Assembly: GCA_900312665.1 (NCBI GenBank)
Contig: ONZQ02000012.1
Coordinates: 1,103,957-1,167,956, forward strand
DNA length: 64,000 nt
Direction: 5' to 3'
From: Cephalotrichum gorgonifer
Lineage: Eukaryota; Ascomycota; Sordariomycetes; Microascales; Microascaceae
Both the position numbers and the translations under genes were made by a program. Under the pieces are notes generated by a model. The model worked only from the letters and a program-made list of their open reading frames with translations, was not told the origin of the DNA and searched no databases. Positions 35,169 through 45,933 of this stretch are shown here, in pieces (position 1 is the stretch's first letter; each line of letters begins with the position of its first letter).

Positions 35169-35886
35169 GGTGATTATTAGACTTGGAGTGTTAGTCTGGA
35201 GGATAGCTTCCTGTGTCGATAACGGGAAGGGGGATAACCGTTCCCCTTATATATATAGTGATCAAGATAGGTGTGGAAATGTCTACGTCATACAGAGAAA
35301 TCTATAATAACTATTTCATCTACCTCGAGGTGAATTTCCATAACGGAGATCGGCACTGGGCTGAGCGGTAGTTGTCCCGGCATGACTCCATCGTGGAGGT
35401 TTTGCCTCCCACCTGGCCCGTCTCTAGTGTTCACGATTGTACAAGTTCAATGTCAAGTGCTACCTTGTCTTGCTGCGCCTTCGGTGGTGGATATATATCT
35501 CACGTCAGCGCCGGCCCCGGCCCGGAGATAGTACTACATGGAATAAGCCAACCTGTCTCTCGACCAGTTATGACGAAGATAAATTGATTGAGAGCTTCAA
35601 AAGAGAAAATTTGATTCCCAATACAAGGGTCGTGAAATCATAGTGGCATGCAAGTCAGCTTGTTGCTTGACGGCATAACTCCACTGAGACTGACCTCTAT
35701 CCCTGTTTACAGCACGCTGAGTATCGTATCATTCGGAGTCACGTACGGTAAATCCGTTGTCTCCGTCGCCATGGAGTTCATTCGCCTCCATACAACGATG
35801 GGCTTTCCCCAGCAGAAAAAAATCGCAATTGTAAACGAATGTATTTATCTAGTTATAGAGGCGATTAAAACTTATCAATAAACACA
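35169..35886. other. Intergenic, 0.7 kb
   Basis: Contains the promoter of the epoxide hydrolase-like gene (TATATATA near 35247-35256, about 80 bp before its ATG) and the 3' flank of the transporter. No gene seen. Confidence 0.5.
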
Positions 35887-37927
35887 CTAAGCGCAGGTAA
35901 AGGCCCTTTGCATGGAGCCAGAAGCATACGCGTCAATAATACTCTGAATGGTTGTGTAGGTTCCGGCAATAGACATAAATGTGCCCCCTACCACTGTGAT
36001 GCAGTGGATGATGCAGATTGCGGTAACCTTCTTATTGGCAAAATAGTTGCCCTTATGTAGAAAGAGACCCATGCAGGCGGGTATAATGAGCTAGAATGTG
36101 CATTAGAGACACCATGTCGCCACAATAGGTCTGTTTGGGCTCTGGCCTCTGGAGACTAGAGGGTTACAAAGACTTACACAAGTTGGCGCGCAGCAAAGCG
36201 ATCCAAGGAGCCCGAGGATATAATTGAAGAATGGAATTGCCTCAGCGATTAGGAAGGACAACACAGTAAGTCCAATGGTCGACGATCTGGGTGCTGTATC
36301 AGTATCTGGACAGAGAGCAGCTCCGCTACCAAATTCTAGGGCACGAGCCAAGGGTTCTTACAGCCAGGTGGTCCAATGGATAAGGGTATTTTTCTGCAAG
36401 TGCTCGGAGTTGCGAAGAATCCGGACGAAGAGCTGCGGGATCGAATTAGCTGGCTTGTATCCTCTTTTAACTGGTCCTCGATGACGCATACAAACTTCGC
36501 GGCGACATGGACCCATAACGTCGAAGTCATCATGAAGCCCGGGACAGAAATGGCGTAGGCGACCTTTTCCAGCGTGCCTCCTGCGCTAGCTAGGGATGGA
36601 CTGGCAATGTACTGTCCGCAGTACCTAGCATGTCACTTGTTAGCGTCGAACGGGAGTTCCATGTTGGGACTGACTTACATGTATACGACCATGCCAAAGG
36701 ACATGTAGCATGCTACCAAAAGCCCTTGGGAGATAAATAGCGCCTTAGGGAAACGTTTTGGCTCTTTCATCTCGGCAATGACGGGCATGAAAGTTGACGT
36801 GGAGCCGAACCCGGCTGTAAATGTTTCCTATCAGTTGCGAAGTCCTCCCGATGGCTATAGACTTGGCATTGGTTTTTTGTGACCTACAGAACAGATTAAG
36901 CGCCGCAACAAGGCCCGCCACGAAACCTGGGCTGCCGACGGCAACAATTCCAAGGTCATATGGGCCGGTTGGGGGTGCAGCAGCTGGCCGATCGACGACG
37001 CTAACGCCGACACTACAGCGTTGGATGACGCGTAAACAACCAGTACGTTTTGGAGGGAATGAGGCATGGCCCACTTACACGACAATGAAAACCGCGGTGA
37101 AGATGCTTGCGAATCCAATCCAGGTCAAGATAGCCAGCTTCCCAAGTGTTCGGATACTAGACAGTATCCCGGTGGAAACCGCGGCCACCATGGTCCAGAC
37201 GATTGTACAACCTTTGCCGTTGGCGAGGATTTTGAGGCCTTGAGATAAGCCAATAAATCCGGAACCAGTTGCCAAGCTGAATATTTTCATCGTGTATCAG
37301 ATACGATGACTCGGATCGTTCATTGTCCAAGCAAGTGCGCGGGATAATGTATGACTTACATCCAAGTCAGCAGGAAAAGAACACTAGTGATTTCGCGCGC
37401 AACAGGCCCACCCATGACCATGGCGGCGTCAGCAATGTTGTGGACGCCACGGTGTTTCATTCTGAACTGGAACATGACATAGGAATAGTCTTCGGAGCCG
37501 ATATAATTAGCCTTGACGCCTTTTTAACCATCTAGTGGGGGCACGTGCACATTGTCATGGCGCTCCAGAGCGCGAGAAGAACTAGGCCTGGTCCATAGCC
37601 CACAACACTCAGGGCAGCTGGGATAGACAAGACGCCAGTTGCAAAACAGAGTTTGATAAGGACAATTACCGTTCGGAACCTTGTTGTATGGCGTTCATAT
37701 TAGCCCCGGCATTTGAAATTTTATTCGGTATTGCATGGGGGTAGAACTCACAGCCCTAGCGTTCGAAACTGAGCCTGGCCCTCTTGCCCCTCTTTGATCT
37801 TGAAGACCTCTCCATCTTCCTCTTCAACTTCACCTTGCATAGTCTCCACGGGTGTGGACTGGCGCTCAAGACCCAGAGTTCCCTTCTCATAGCTGTCCTT
37901 CTCCGAAATGGCTGCTGGAGAGTCCAT
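35887..37927 (-). CDS. AAAP-family amino-acid transporter (Mtr type)
   Basis: Ten exons on the minus strand: 37927-37752, 37679-about 37551, 37489-37360, 37276-37079, 37012-36888, 36814-36679, 36624-36492, 36432-36362, 36286-36178, 36090-35887. The product is about 469 residues. An acidic N-terminal tail (EVEEEDGEVFKIKEG) precedes about eleven spans. Family segments include TGVLSIPAALSVVGYGPGL, IADAAMVMGGPVAREI, LTWIGFASIFTAVFIV, DRPAAAPPTGPYDLG, FMPVIAEMKEPKRF, ASPSLASAGGT and LWVHVAAKFLFVRILRNS, as in Neurospora Mtr-like permeases. All junctions except one keep phase. Exon 2 ends in phase 2 at either available GT, while exon 3 needs phase 1, so the frame breaks there unless an unusual donor is used. 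The gene is divergent from the amidase. Confidence 0.82.
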
Positions 37928-38614
37928 GGCTCACAATTAAGGATTATATCACTGTCGGATCAAGACGGGTTAAATCACTATGGCCAGCTGAGTAAATGGC
38001 GAGGATCCATGGCTTCTTCTATAGTTATTTATGCTACACGTTTTTGATAAGTCGTCTCACGGAGATAGGATTCGAAGTGCCGCAGGATGATGCTTCGGTC
38101 AATAAAAGCCATGTGAAGGTGCTCTGGGATACACCCTGTCACAGTTGGGCCAATGACTACTTGTTGATAGACTAGTTGGTACCTGTGCCGCCTGCTCGGG
38201 TTTGTTATCACGCCCAGCGCCGTTAGCGTTGGTTGTCACCTCCGCCTTTGTCCGCTAGCGCGGCCAATAGATAACACCGATAAACATGTTAGTCTATTTT
38301 AGGGGCCAATAGGTGGGCACGAGCAGCGAAATGGGGAAGATAGTGAGATAAGGACCTGAAGTGGATATCACTATCCCCGGATTACAGGGATGCACAACGT
38401 TGAGGGTCCCTTCGGATGCGAGACGTCATCTCTCGCTTAGCTTCGCGTAGCAGATATAGTGATTTGACGTACTAGCTCAGGTCACCTCCCCAACGTTTCC
38501 CTCCCCGTCAAAGTCCTTCGGAACACCTCTGTCTGTCTCTTTCTTCACTATCCAAGAAGACTCTTAGCGATATCACGACAAATTTCTCTCTGGAGAGCGA
38601 AAGAAAATCCAAAT
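37928..38614. promoter_or_regulatory. Divergent promoter, transporter / amidase
   Basis: This 687 bp region separates two start codons pointing away from each other. It holds the cluster of GATA and CCAAT motifs described in the next entry, and near the amidase ATG a pyrimidine-rich stretch (CTCTGTCTGTCTCTTTCTTC). Confidence 0.65.
38045..38352. promoter_or_regulatory. Cluster of eight HGATAR and three CCAAT sites
   Basis: HGATAR sites (the AreA nitrogen-regulator consensus) start at 38045 (TGATAAG), 38063 (AGATAG), 38165 (TGATAG), 38205 (TTATCA, reverse), 38269 (AGATAA), 38278 (CGATAA), 38338 (AGATAG) and 38346 (AGATAAG). CCAAT boxes lie at 38150, 38264 and 38306; the last two share GGCCAATAG. 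Clustering of paired GATA sites between a transporter and an amidase fits nitrogen metabolite control. The regulation itself is inferred. Confidence 0.55.
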
Positions 38615-39622
38615 ATGAGTGGACTTGGAGGTCTGAACAAGACGACGGGCGGCATCGTCATCGCTGCCGTCCAGTCGCAGCTCTTTCGCGTGGACACCCC
38701 ACTTGATCTAGCCAAGGCAACACAACATGTCTGTGACTTGGTTCGTCGAGCCAAGAGGCAATACCCAGCGGTCGATTTAGTACTTTTCCCAGAGTACTGC
38801 ATCCACGGGCTGTCAATGTCCACGGACCCCAGCATTATCTGCACTATGGATGGGCCCGAGGTGACCGCTTTCCGACAAGTTTGTGCTGAGGAGAAAGTCT
38901 GGGGAGTCTTCAGCATCATGGAAAAGAACACCATCGAACCCGACGCGATGCCATGGAATGTGGGCATTAGCATCGACGACGGCGGCATTGTGGTGGACTA
39001 CTATCGCAAGATGCACCCATGGGTGCCCGTGGAGCCCTGGTACCCTGGAAACCAAGGGCTCTCCGTGTTCACTGGTCCCGGGGGCGTCAAGATGTCTCTG
39101 ATTATTTGCCACGACGGTATGTTTCCGGAGATGGCACGAGAGGCCGCCTACCTCGGCGCCGAGGTTCTACTGCGCACAGCAGGGTACACCTCGCCGATAC
39201 GACAGGCCTGGGAGGTTACAAACCGATCGAACGCCCTTACCAATCTCATGTACACCGTCAGTGTGGCATTGGCAGGGGCTGACTCTACCTGGCGAAGCAT
39301 GGGGGAGACCATGTTTGTCGACCCGGAAGGCAACATTCTGGAGCGTGGGGATGGGACTGTGGACCACGTTGTAGCTTGCGAAATCCGGCCGGAGGAGGTG
39401 CGAAGACGGAGGCGTGAATGGGGTGTGGAGAACAATTTGTTCCAGCTTGGCCACCGAGGTTATGTAGCTGTCAAGGGAGGAGCGGGTGACTGCCTGTACA
39501 CGTACATGACTGATTTAGCGGCGGGACGGTACGCACAAGCCGAGGATAAGGAGGTGAAAGTGAAAGATGGGTCTGTCTGTGGGTTTGCACTGCCAAATTC
39601 AGAGTACAAGAGGGACGCTTGA
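38615..39622 (+). CDS. Formamidase/aliphatic amidase (nitrilase superfamily)
   Basis: A single-exon gene of 335 residues. The catalytic Glu-Lys-Cys triad is visible as LFPEYCIHG (Glu60), YYRKMHPW (Lys132) and IICHDGMFPE (Cys165), matching bacterial AmiF positions 60, 133 and 166. The long family signature WGVENNLFQLGHRGYVAVKG and DCLYTYMTDLAAGRY near the C terminus places it in the formamidase/AmiE branch, not nitrilases or ureidopropionases. The reaction is amide hydrolysis to carboxylate and ammonia; formamide is the best guess for the substrate. There is no signal peptide, so it is cytosolic. It is divergent from an amino-acid transporter across a promoter rich in GATA sites, consistent with nitrogen scavenging. 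Confidence 0.92.
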   Translation: MSGLGGLNKTTGGIVIAAVQSQLFRVDTPLDLAKATQHVCDLVRRAKRQYPAVDLVLFPEYCIHGLSMSTDPSIICTMDGPEVTAFRQVCAEEKVWGVFSIMEKNTIEPDAMPWNVGISIDDGGIVVDYYRKMHPWVPVEPWYPGNQGLSVFTGPGGVKMSLIICHDGMFPEMAREAAYLGAEVLLRTAGYTSPIRQAWEVTNRSNALTNLMYTVSVALAGADSTWRSMGETMFVDPEGNILERGDGTVDHVVACEIRPEEVRRRRREWGVENNLFQLGHRGYVAVKGGAGDCLYTYMTDLAAGRYAQAEDKEVKVKDGSVCGFALPNSEYKRDA

Positions 39623-40148
39623 TTTTTTTTGGTTTTATCCGAGTGGATCAACTGTGACTGTATCATAACAAATTATTTTGATGCAAATAGTCACAGCTCT
39701 GGACTATGCAATGGTAAAAAAACAAGTAAGGTTTCTCGCTATATTAGCAAGTCCCACAGCCTTTCTATCCGAACTTACAAGAAACATGTTGTCCATGTAT
39801 TTGTTGTATATTAATTAGCGTCCGACACTTAACGTAACACCCCTCATTCAACTTACTCCTACGAATACTTCACCTACTCCCAAAATCAATCCCCTGGCCA
39901 TACTTTGCTTAGTGGATGTGAGGGCTGAGTATAGGGATATACGATGACGTATCCTAGTTACAGCCTGTACATGTCAGGAAGGTGCAGATAATACATGTGG
40001 ATAAAGTAGGGACAATGGAGACGACATCACTGGGGCATGGGAATGAACTGGAAAAGCTGCACGATATCAAGAGGACGATAAACAATTAATTTAAACTATA
40101 CAGAATTACTATCCACCTCCTAGGCCGCGATCCATCATTACATGGCAT
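39623..40148. other. Intergenic, convergent 3' ends
   Basis: Lies between the amidase (+) and the 2OG oxygenase (-), whose 3' ends face each other. AT-rich, with no open frame of note. Presumably both 3' UTRs. Confidence 0.55.
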
Positions 40149-41251
40149 TTAAACAGCAATACCCAGGGATTGGACAGTACTAGAAACAACGGGCATCGGA
40201 GTCTTCATCTCGGCTGGCCCCAGCGAGTAGCTCTGTCGGTACCGCTTCAGCAAATGATCCTCAACCTTGAGTGGAGGATACTTCGGCTTCTCGCCGGCCG
40301 GAACACAAGTCGGGATGGCCTCGACCGTCACATCCAGCGCGCCGTCGTTGAAGAAGGCAACTGAGTACCGGGGCTTACTGGAGGTGGGGGACATCACTCG
40401 GTGCATTGTGCTGAGGTACCTGTCGTTTGTCCATCGTTGCATCAGGTCGCCGATATTGATAACGTACGCTCCTTCGATCGGGGTTACATGATGCCATGTG
40501 CCGGTTGGTTTGTGGAGAACCTCGAGGCCGCCAATCTCGTCCTGAAGAAGGAGTGTCAGGGCGCCGAAGTCGGTGTGAGCTCCGATGCCACGACCCCGAA
40601 CGGCCTCGCCGCTTGGGGTGGGAGGGTAATGATGCGAACGGCATAGCTGAGTACCTATTTGGACTTGATTAGCATGCGAATGCAAAGTATCGCTTCTAGG
40701 GCAAGCATACCATCTGGGTCCGCTGCAAAGGCGTCGAAGTAGTGCTCGTCAAGGTCCAGGCTCAGCGATATGAGGCGAAACATGCTCGTGCTCAGCTGAT
40801 GCACAGCGGCGAAGTATTCCATGTAGGTACTCCTGAAGTTGCTCATTCCGGGCAGGCTTGGATCCGGCCACTGGTTGGGTCCAGTCATGAATCGCCCCAG
40901 CGGCCGCTCCGGGCGGACGGTAAAGCCTTCCTTTTGCTCGAGTTTGGAACTGTCCTCGAGCTCTTCTAGCCTCTCGACCCCCATGCGCTCGTAGCCTCTG
41001 TTGCAGGGGGACTTGTCTAGGCCGATCTTCTCCTTCTCGCTCATCGGAAGAGCGAAAAAGGCGGCGACGGCCTCGATGAACCGCTTCTGAAGATCCGGAC
41101 TGACGGAGTGGCCGACGACCTGGAGGAAGCCAACGTCTTCCATTGCGTGGCGCAATTCGGTGGCGCAGGACTTCTTTGCCGCATCATCCCCGCTGAGGTA
41201 TCCGCTAATATTAATAACAGGAATCTTGAGCTCGGGTTTGGAGGAAGCCAT
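40149..41251 (-). CDS. 2OG-Fe(II) oxygenase, isopenicillin-N-synthase-like
   Basis: Two exons (41251-40711, 40654-40149; 56 bp intron) encode 348 residues. The N-terminal DIOX_N region has IPVINISGYLSGD, ELRHAMEDVGFLQVVGHSV and FFALPMSEKEKIG. The C-terminal jelly roll has the iron ligands His and Asp in GAHTDFGALTLL and the distal His in STMHRVM, with the 2-oxoglutarate-binding Arg in RYSVAFF. This is the plant/fungal IPNS-like dioxygenase fold. Members hydroxylate or oxidise small molecules in catabolism and secondary metabolism, and the substrate cannot be predicted. It lies between the amidase and two Zn2Cys6 regulators, so it may be part of the same catabolic group. No signal peptide is present. 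Confidence 0.92.
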
Positions 41252-42078
41252 ATTGATGAGGGAGAAGGTGCTCAGAATGGAGAGATTAACTTTTTTATTT
41301 GGTGCAATGATGGTTTTAGATGCTTCATGTCATGGTAAAGTAGAGTAGAGGTGATGCTATCACTATGGGAAAGGACTCATTATATAGACTTCTTCTCGGC
41401 GATGAGTACCATGAGTAGTAGGTATGAATACAAGCTATACGCCTTACCATGGCTAGTTTCCTGGGGAAATCTTATCAGACACTAAGACCCCAGTTTACGC
41501 TTGTACTGATAGTGGGTATTGATTCTAGAGGGCAAGGATTCCAACCTTACTGGACCAAGCTTGGAGATAAGGGACCAAGAGCGACGATCGAGGCTAACGG
41601 ACTTCGGCGTTGGGGGCTAGCGGGAAACCGCGCCAGAGGCTAACGGGGGCCAGCACCAGAGACTAGTGGAAAATGGTGAACACGCAAGCTCCTTGGCACT
41701 GCAACCCCGCTAACCGAGGGTCCGGGTCGGAGACACGTCTCAGATAAGACAGCCACACAATGGCTCAGACCAGTACGAGAGCAAAAGCGCTTTCCCCACA
41801 TACGCAAGCAAAGATAAGACAGGGTTGACCACCTGCTGGGAGACGATGAAAGTTGGAGGGTATCCACTATATGTCAAGTGTCGTTACTGAGAGTAGAGAA
41901 GAGAGGAGAGAAAATATGCTAGACATGGCATCACTTATCTTCCAACGGCGTTTGTCCTGCAATGCTTAAAGGCGGAAGGACAAAACTATATAGATTTAAA
42001 CTTGTCTTTCTATTATTTCCTGTACGTCTCCGGCTTTGTACAGCGAACATGTAACGGGCTACCTACATTAAGGAACCA
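41252..42078. other. Intergenic, 0.8 kb
   Basis: Promoter of the 2OG oxygenase (a minus-strand TATATAA at about 41376-41382) and the 3' flank of the next gene. Between 41590 and 41710 a GCTAACGG/GGCTAGCGG-like segment recurs loosely. No gene seen. Confidence 0.45.
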
Positions 42079-44053
42079 TCATTGGTATCCCGATATATTG
42101 AAGTCAAATTCTTCCTCCCAATTCATGAAACTATTTGGGCCCTCCCCCATTTCGTCATTGAGTCCCAGTGGCATAACATTGAAAAATGTGCTGAAATTGA
42201 GTGCTTCACACATTTCAATGGCTGGATCTATGACGGCCAAACCTGCTGCTGGGTCCTCTATCGAAGAGCCTCCCGGACCTCCTTCAGCAAGGAAGATAGT
42301 AACATCCTCCTTAATAGGAGCGAGCAACCTTTCGTACTCCTCCAGGCATCTCGAGGCAGCGGGCCATCGCTCCGCGACTGTGGCGAAAAACCGCGAGAAG
42401 GTGTTCATGTCCGACTCCACTTGGGCCCAGGTGTAAGTGGTAAAGATTACCGGTTTGATACGCTGCAGTGCCTGAAGGAAGGTGGTTGCCGCGGAGAAGG
42501 AATGGTAGCAGGAATGGAAGACGTATTTGCTGCTCCCAAATTCCAAGTTGGCTTGGCGCCAACTGCCATCCGCTACACCTGCCGCGGCCGAGAATGCTTT
42601 CATAAGGTTCTCGGCAGGGGGGTATTTGATTCGTGGGCATGGCCTGAAGAGTGTAACTAGAATGTAGTCGGTCGCTATGGCCGAGTAAAGCTTCATCTCA
42701 TCCCACTGAGACTGGGATAGTGGGTCCGTATTATTCAATGCGGCTCTGTGGATTTCGGCCTTCCAGCTCAAAATGGAGCGCTCCTGATGAGACATCCAGT
42801 GCTCCAGCGACCGAAATTCGGGAGGTATGGGCTCGTTGTGGAAGAGAACTGGGACGATGTCGCATTCAACTTCGCGGTACCGCCAGATATAATGGGCAGT
42901 AAACTTGGTCGACCGCCCATTTGAATCGATCCCGGTCGGGGTGATGGCGCTGTCCTCGAGTTGAGAGGGGAATTCCGCTGTGATGGTCTTTCGCAGGAGT
43001 GTGATCGGCCGCAGCAGCGCGCCGCACACGGCAATTTCCATCTCCCACGCACACCAGAACACGCGGCGGCGCATGTCTCGCTGTAGGATGGAGATTTGAG
43101 GATGTTCGGGGAGCTCGTGGTGCAGCCCCAAGTCGATACAGGCCTGGCTGATGAAACCAGTAAGCAGCCAGAAATTGGCCACGCCCGGATTGAGAAATGT
43201 ATACTGCGTGAGAAGGATGAGAGCCTGCAGTCCTCGCAGGTCATTGGAAAGGACTTCTGAGATATGCTCCATTGCTTTCTCAAAGAGGCCCAGGGCGATT
43301 GAATTGGCTCGAGCTTGCTTCGATCTCGCGGTCGTAGATAACGATATTGCCATGATCAGATTCAGCGTGAACGCGTCATACGGCGCTGCGGCGCCTCGAG
43401 GTGTCCCGTTTACATCGGTCAAGTGGAAGGCAGCGTTATGCATTGCTATCAACTCCGGAGTGTAGTAGATGGGATATTGCGTAGCCACGCGCGTGATATA
43501 GTTGTTGAAGAGAAAGTCGGCCACATGCACGGGAATCGACGACAGAGGGGCACTTCTCGGCTGTTTGTTGATGATGGATCTCGGATGGTGCTCATAAATG
43601 TCGCTTCTTATTCCTAGTGACTTATGGGCGGAGGGTAGCCGAGTGCCGGCAATAACACACCGAGCTAAAGGCACAGCGGAAGACAAGCCTAGGAATGAAG
43701 GGGTAATAGTATCTAGGAGGTTGTTGACAGCCGGGCCTGTAAAAGCTCGGTCCGTAGATGGCTGAATTATTTAGCGTTTGTTCATCATTGATACATGTGA
43801 TGTATGGGATACGCACTCTCACTGGGGCGTAACTCTGCCCCCTGACAACCTCCCTTTCGGCGACCTTGGCCTCCAGGAACTGGGCGATGCTTCTTGGAAC
43901 GGCCTGGTTGGTTGTAGGGTTTAGAGCAACGCAGGGAACGCCGGCCTTGACACAAAGAGAGCAACCCGTGGGGAGAGCGTCGCAGTGTACTTTGCGTGTC
44001 CTGCATAATGCACAGGCCTGAGCCCGACGACGGACTCGTGGTTGCGGTCTCAT
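42079..44053 (-). CDS. Zn2Cys6 transcription factor with MHR domain
   Basis: Two exons (44053-43813 and 43736-42079) give about 632 residues. The zinc cluster near the N terminus is C-x2-C-x6-C-x6-C-x2-C-x6-C (CALCRTRKVHC then CSLCVKAGVPC), preceded by a basic RPQPRVRRRAQ stretch. The central region is the fungal transcription factor (MHR) domain: GLQALILLTQYTFLNPG, GFISQACIDLGLHHELP, RRRVFWCAWEMEIAVCG. The donor at 43812 was chosen because it restores phase; the alternative GTGAGA six bases upstream does not. The next gene upstream on the same strand is a second regulator of similar build. Targets are not known, but the adjacent amidase and oxygenase group is the obvious candidate. Confidence 0.83.
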
Positions 44054-44393
44054 TGCAAGGATAAGTCCCTGATTGTGTATGGAATTTGGTGTTTTGTTGA
44101 GGAAGGGTGTTGAAATCTGGTAAGTAGAAACAAGAGGGTTACTTACAGGCGCGACGTTGCTGTCTCACTACTGTCTACAGAGGCCGAGATAAGGTAGCCA
44201 TATCACGTATTGGTGAGCCTGGGTGCCCTGGCGCCCGTTTATTATCGCAAAGGTCGGATGCAGCAATTTCAATTGGCTGTGGCAGTATACACTAGGAATC
44301 TCGGAGAATACATAGTCCAAAATTGTTGTCGATTTCTTAAGCTTATCAGTTGTTATCACTCACCACACACCTGCCGAGCCAAGATAACATGCG
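44054..44393. other. Intergenic between two regulators
   Basis: 340 bp between the stop of one Zn2Cys6 gene and the start of the next, both on the minus strand. It must contain the promoter of the downstream regulator. No separate feature seen. Confidence 0.5.
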
Positions 44394-45933
44394 CTATGAT
44401 TGCTGACTACCTGCAGCTCTTATCCTGGATTCGACATCCTCCAACAGGATACTTGCGCACTCCCACATCCCGGACAACCTGCCCAAAAGTGCTGTCGCAT
44501 TACCATAGGCCAGCACCAAGTCGAATTTCAACTGTCCCTCGGCGGTGGGAATGGCGGCGACGATTATGGTCGCGGCCTTGTGTACCCAGTGAGCCGTTAC
44601 GAAGGTTGCAACATAGCCCTCCTTTGAGTAAGTAGATATCAACCGGACAGCCATAGTTGGCAAAGGCTCCAGCATAAGACGTGTCTCCCATACGGCTGAA
44701 CGTATATTCGGATGCAATGCTTCCACTGTATCCTCCGAAAGTCTTGTCAGCCCACTCTGCTGGGCATTGGCTTGGACTTGATTCCTGGTTCTAGACTGTA
44801 TCCTGTACAAGCTGCATAAAAGGTCCAGCGGCTCTTCCGTTGAAAATGTTAGTAGTGTTGAGGGCTCGGGCAACGTGGTAGGTCGATCAAGAATACCGCA
44901 GACCTTGTTCTCTAGGCAGTAGAGAATCTTATGCAGTGTCGAAAGAATGTCCGCGTCCTCGTCAATATCGGAACTAGCAAGGTCGATCGCCAGCCGAATG
45001 GCGAATCCGAGTTCCTGGCTCACGTTGCCGCTTCCTGGGTTCAACATTGTATGCAGGACAAGAAGGATTGCAACTTGGAGCGTAGATATCGATTGTTCTG
45101 CGGTTGCTCTTTCGATAAGTTGTAGCGCTCGTCGATAAGCGGTCGACGCAAGGGGGAGCAGGGACGAGCGGCGGCGGTAATCGTCGCAGTGGCACGCAAT
45201 GGCGTAAACCATTTGTAGTATAAAGTCTTGAGTAGGATGAGCTTCAAGAGACATGACCATACTCGGACACAACCATGGCTGCAAGGGGTCAAGCGTCGGG
45301 TAGATTTGGTGAATAGAGCCAAAGAAAAGTTGGACTAGGTAGCTATGCCAAGCAGGGGTAATGACGTCGCCGCTTATCATGGCTTGAGTAGGAAAACCAA
45401 TTCGCTGTTGCTGCTGCAGTACTTGGGGTGCTGTGGCCTGAGAGCGAAGATCAAGCAACATTGAATGGGCTCCGAGATATCTGTAGTCTCCTTGCGACCG
45501 AGCAAAATGGCCCCGCATATTCTCGGCGGGGGTTGGGAGACATGATATGCCCTTTACGCTACCCGAACTTGATAAAGAAGTATTTGGGGCATCGATTGTC
45601 TCTAAGTGATGAACTAGAGATGCGATATAACTGACTAGGGTTAGCCTTCGTCCGTTGAAAACTACAAAGAAGGATATGAACCAACATGCCTGCGAGGGAG
45701 TTCTTCCTTTAGAACATAATCGTAATACACACATTTCTGACCGGTCCTAGTGCAGTCCTTGCACGATGGCAGTATGATATCGCATCTGACTCGAGTTGAT
45801 AAGAAGGACGCTTCATTTACATGGGGCTATCCAGTTCGTACCTTCTTCTCTTTACTCTACATGCCTTGCATGCGGGTAGACCCGCTAGCAAGGTGTCTAG
45901 ATCGATGCTGTCGTTCGGATTCTCGGATTCCAT
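44394..45933 (-). CDS. Zn2Cys6 transcription factor, second copy
   Basis: Three exons (45933-45842, 45785-45682, 45634-44394) give 478 residues. The zinc cluster spans exons 1 and 2: CKACRVKRR, then after the 56 bp intron CDIILPSC, CKDC and QKC. That gives C-x2-C-x6-C-x6-C-x2-C-x6-C. It is followed by LPRRHVVSYIASLVHHLETI, the usual linker and dimerisation helix. The MHR region has IACHCDDYRRRSSLLPLAS, LQVAILLVLHTMLNPGSGN and LGFAIRLAIDLASSDI. The second intron boundary (donor at 45681) is the one that keeps phase and is the least certain part. It sits directly upstream of another Zn2Cys6 gene in the same direction. Confidence 0.8.
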
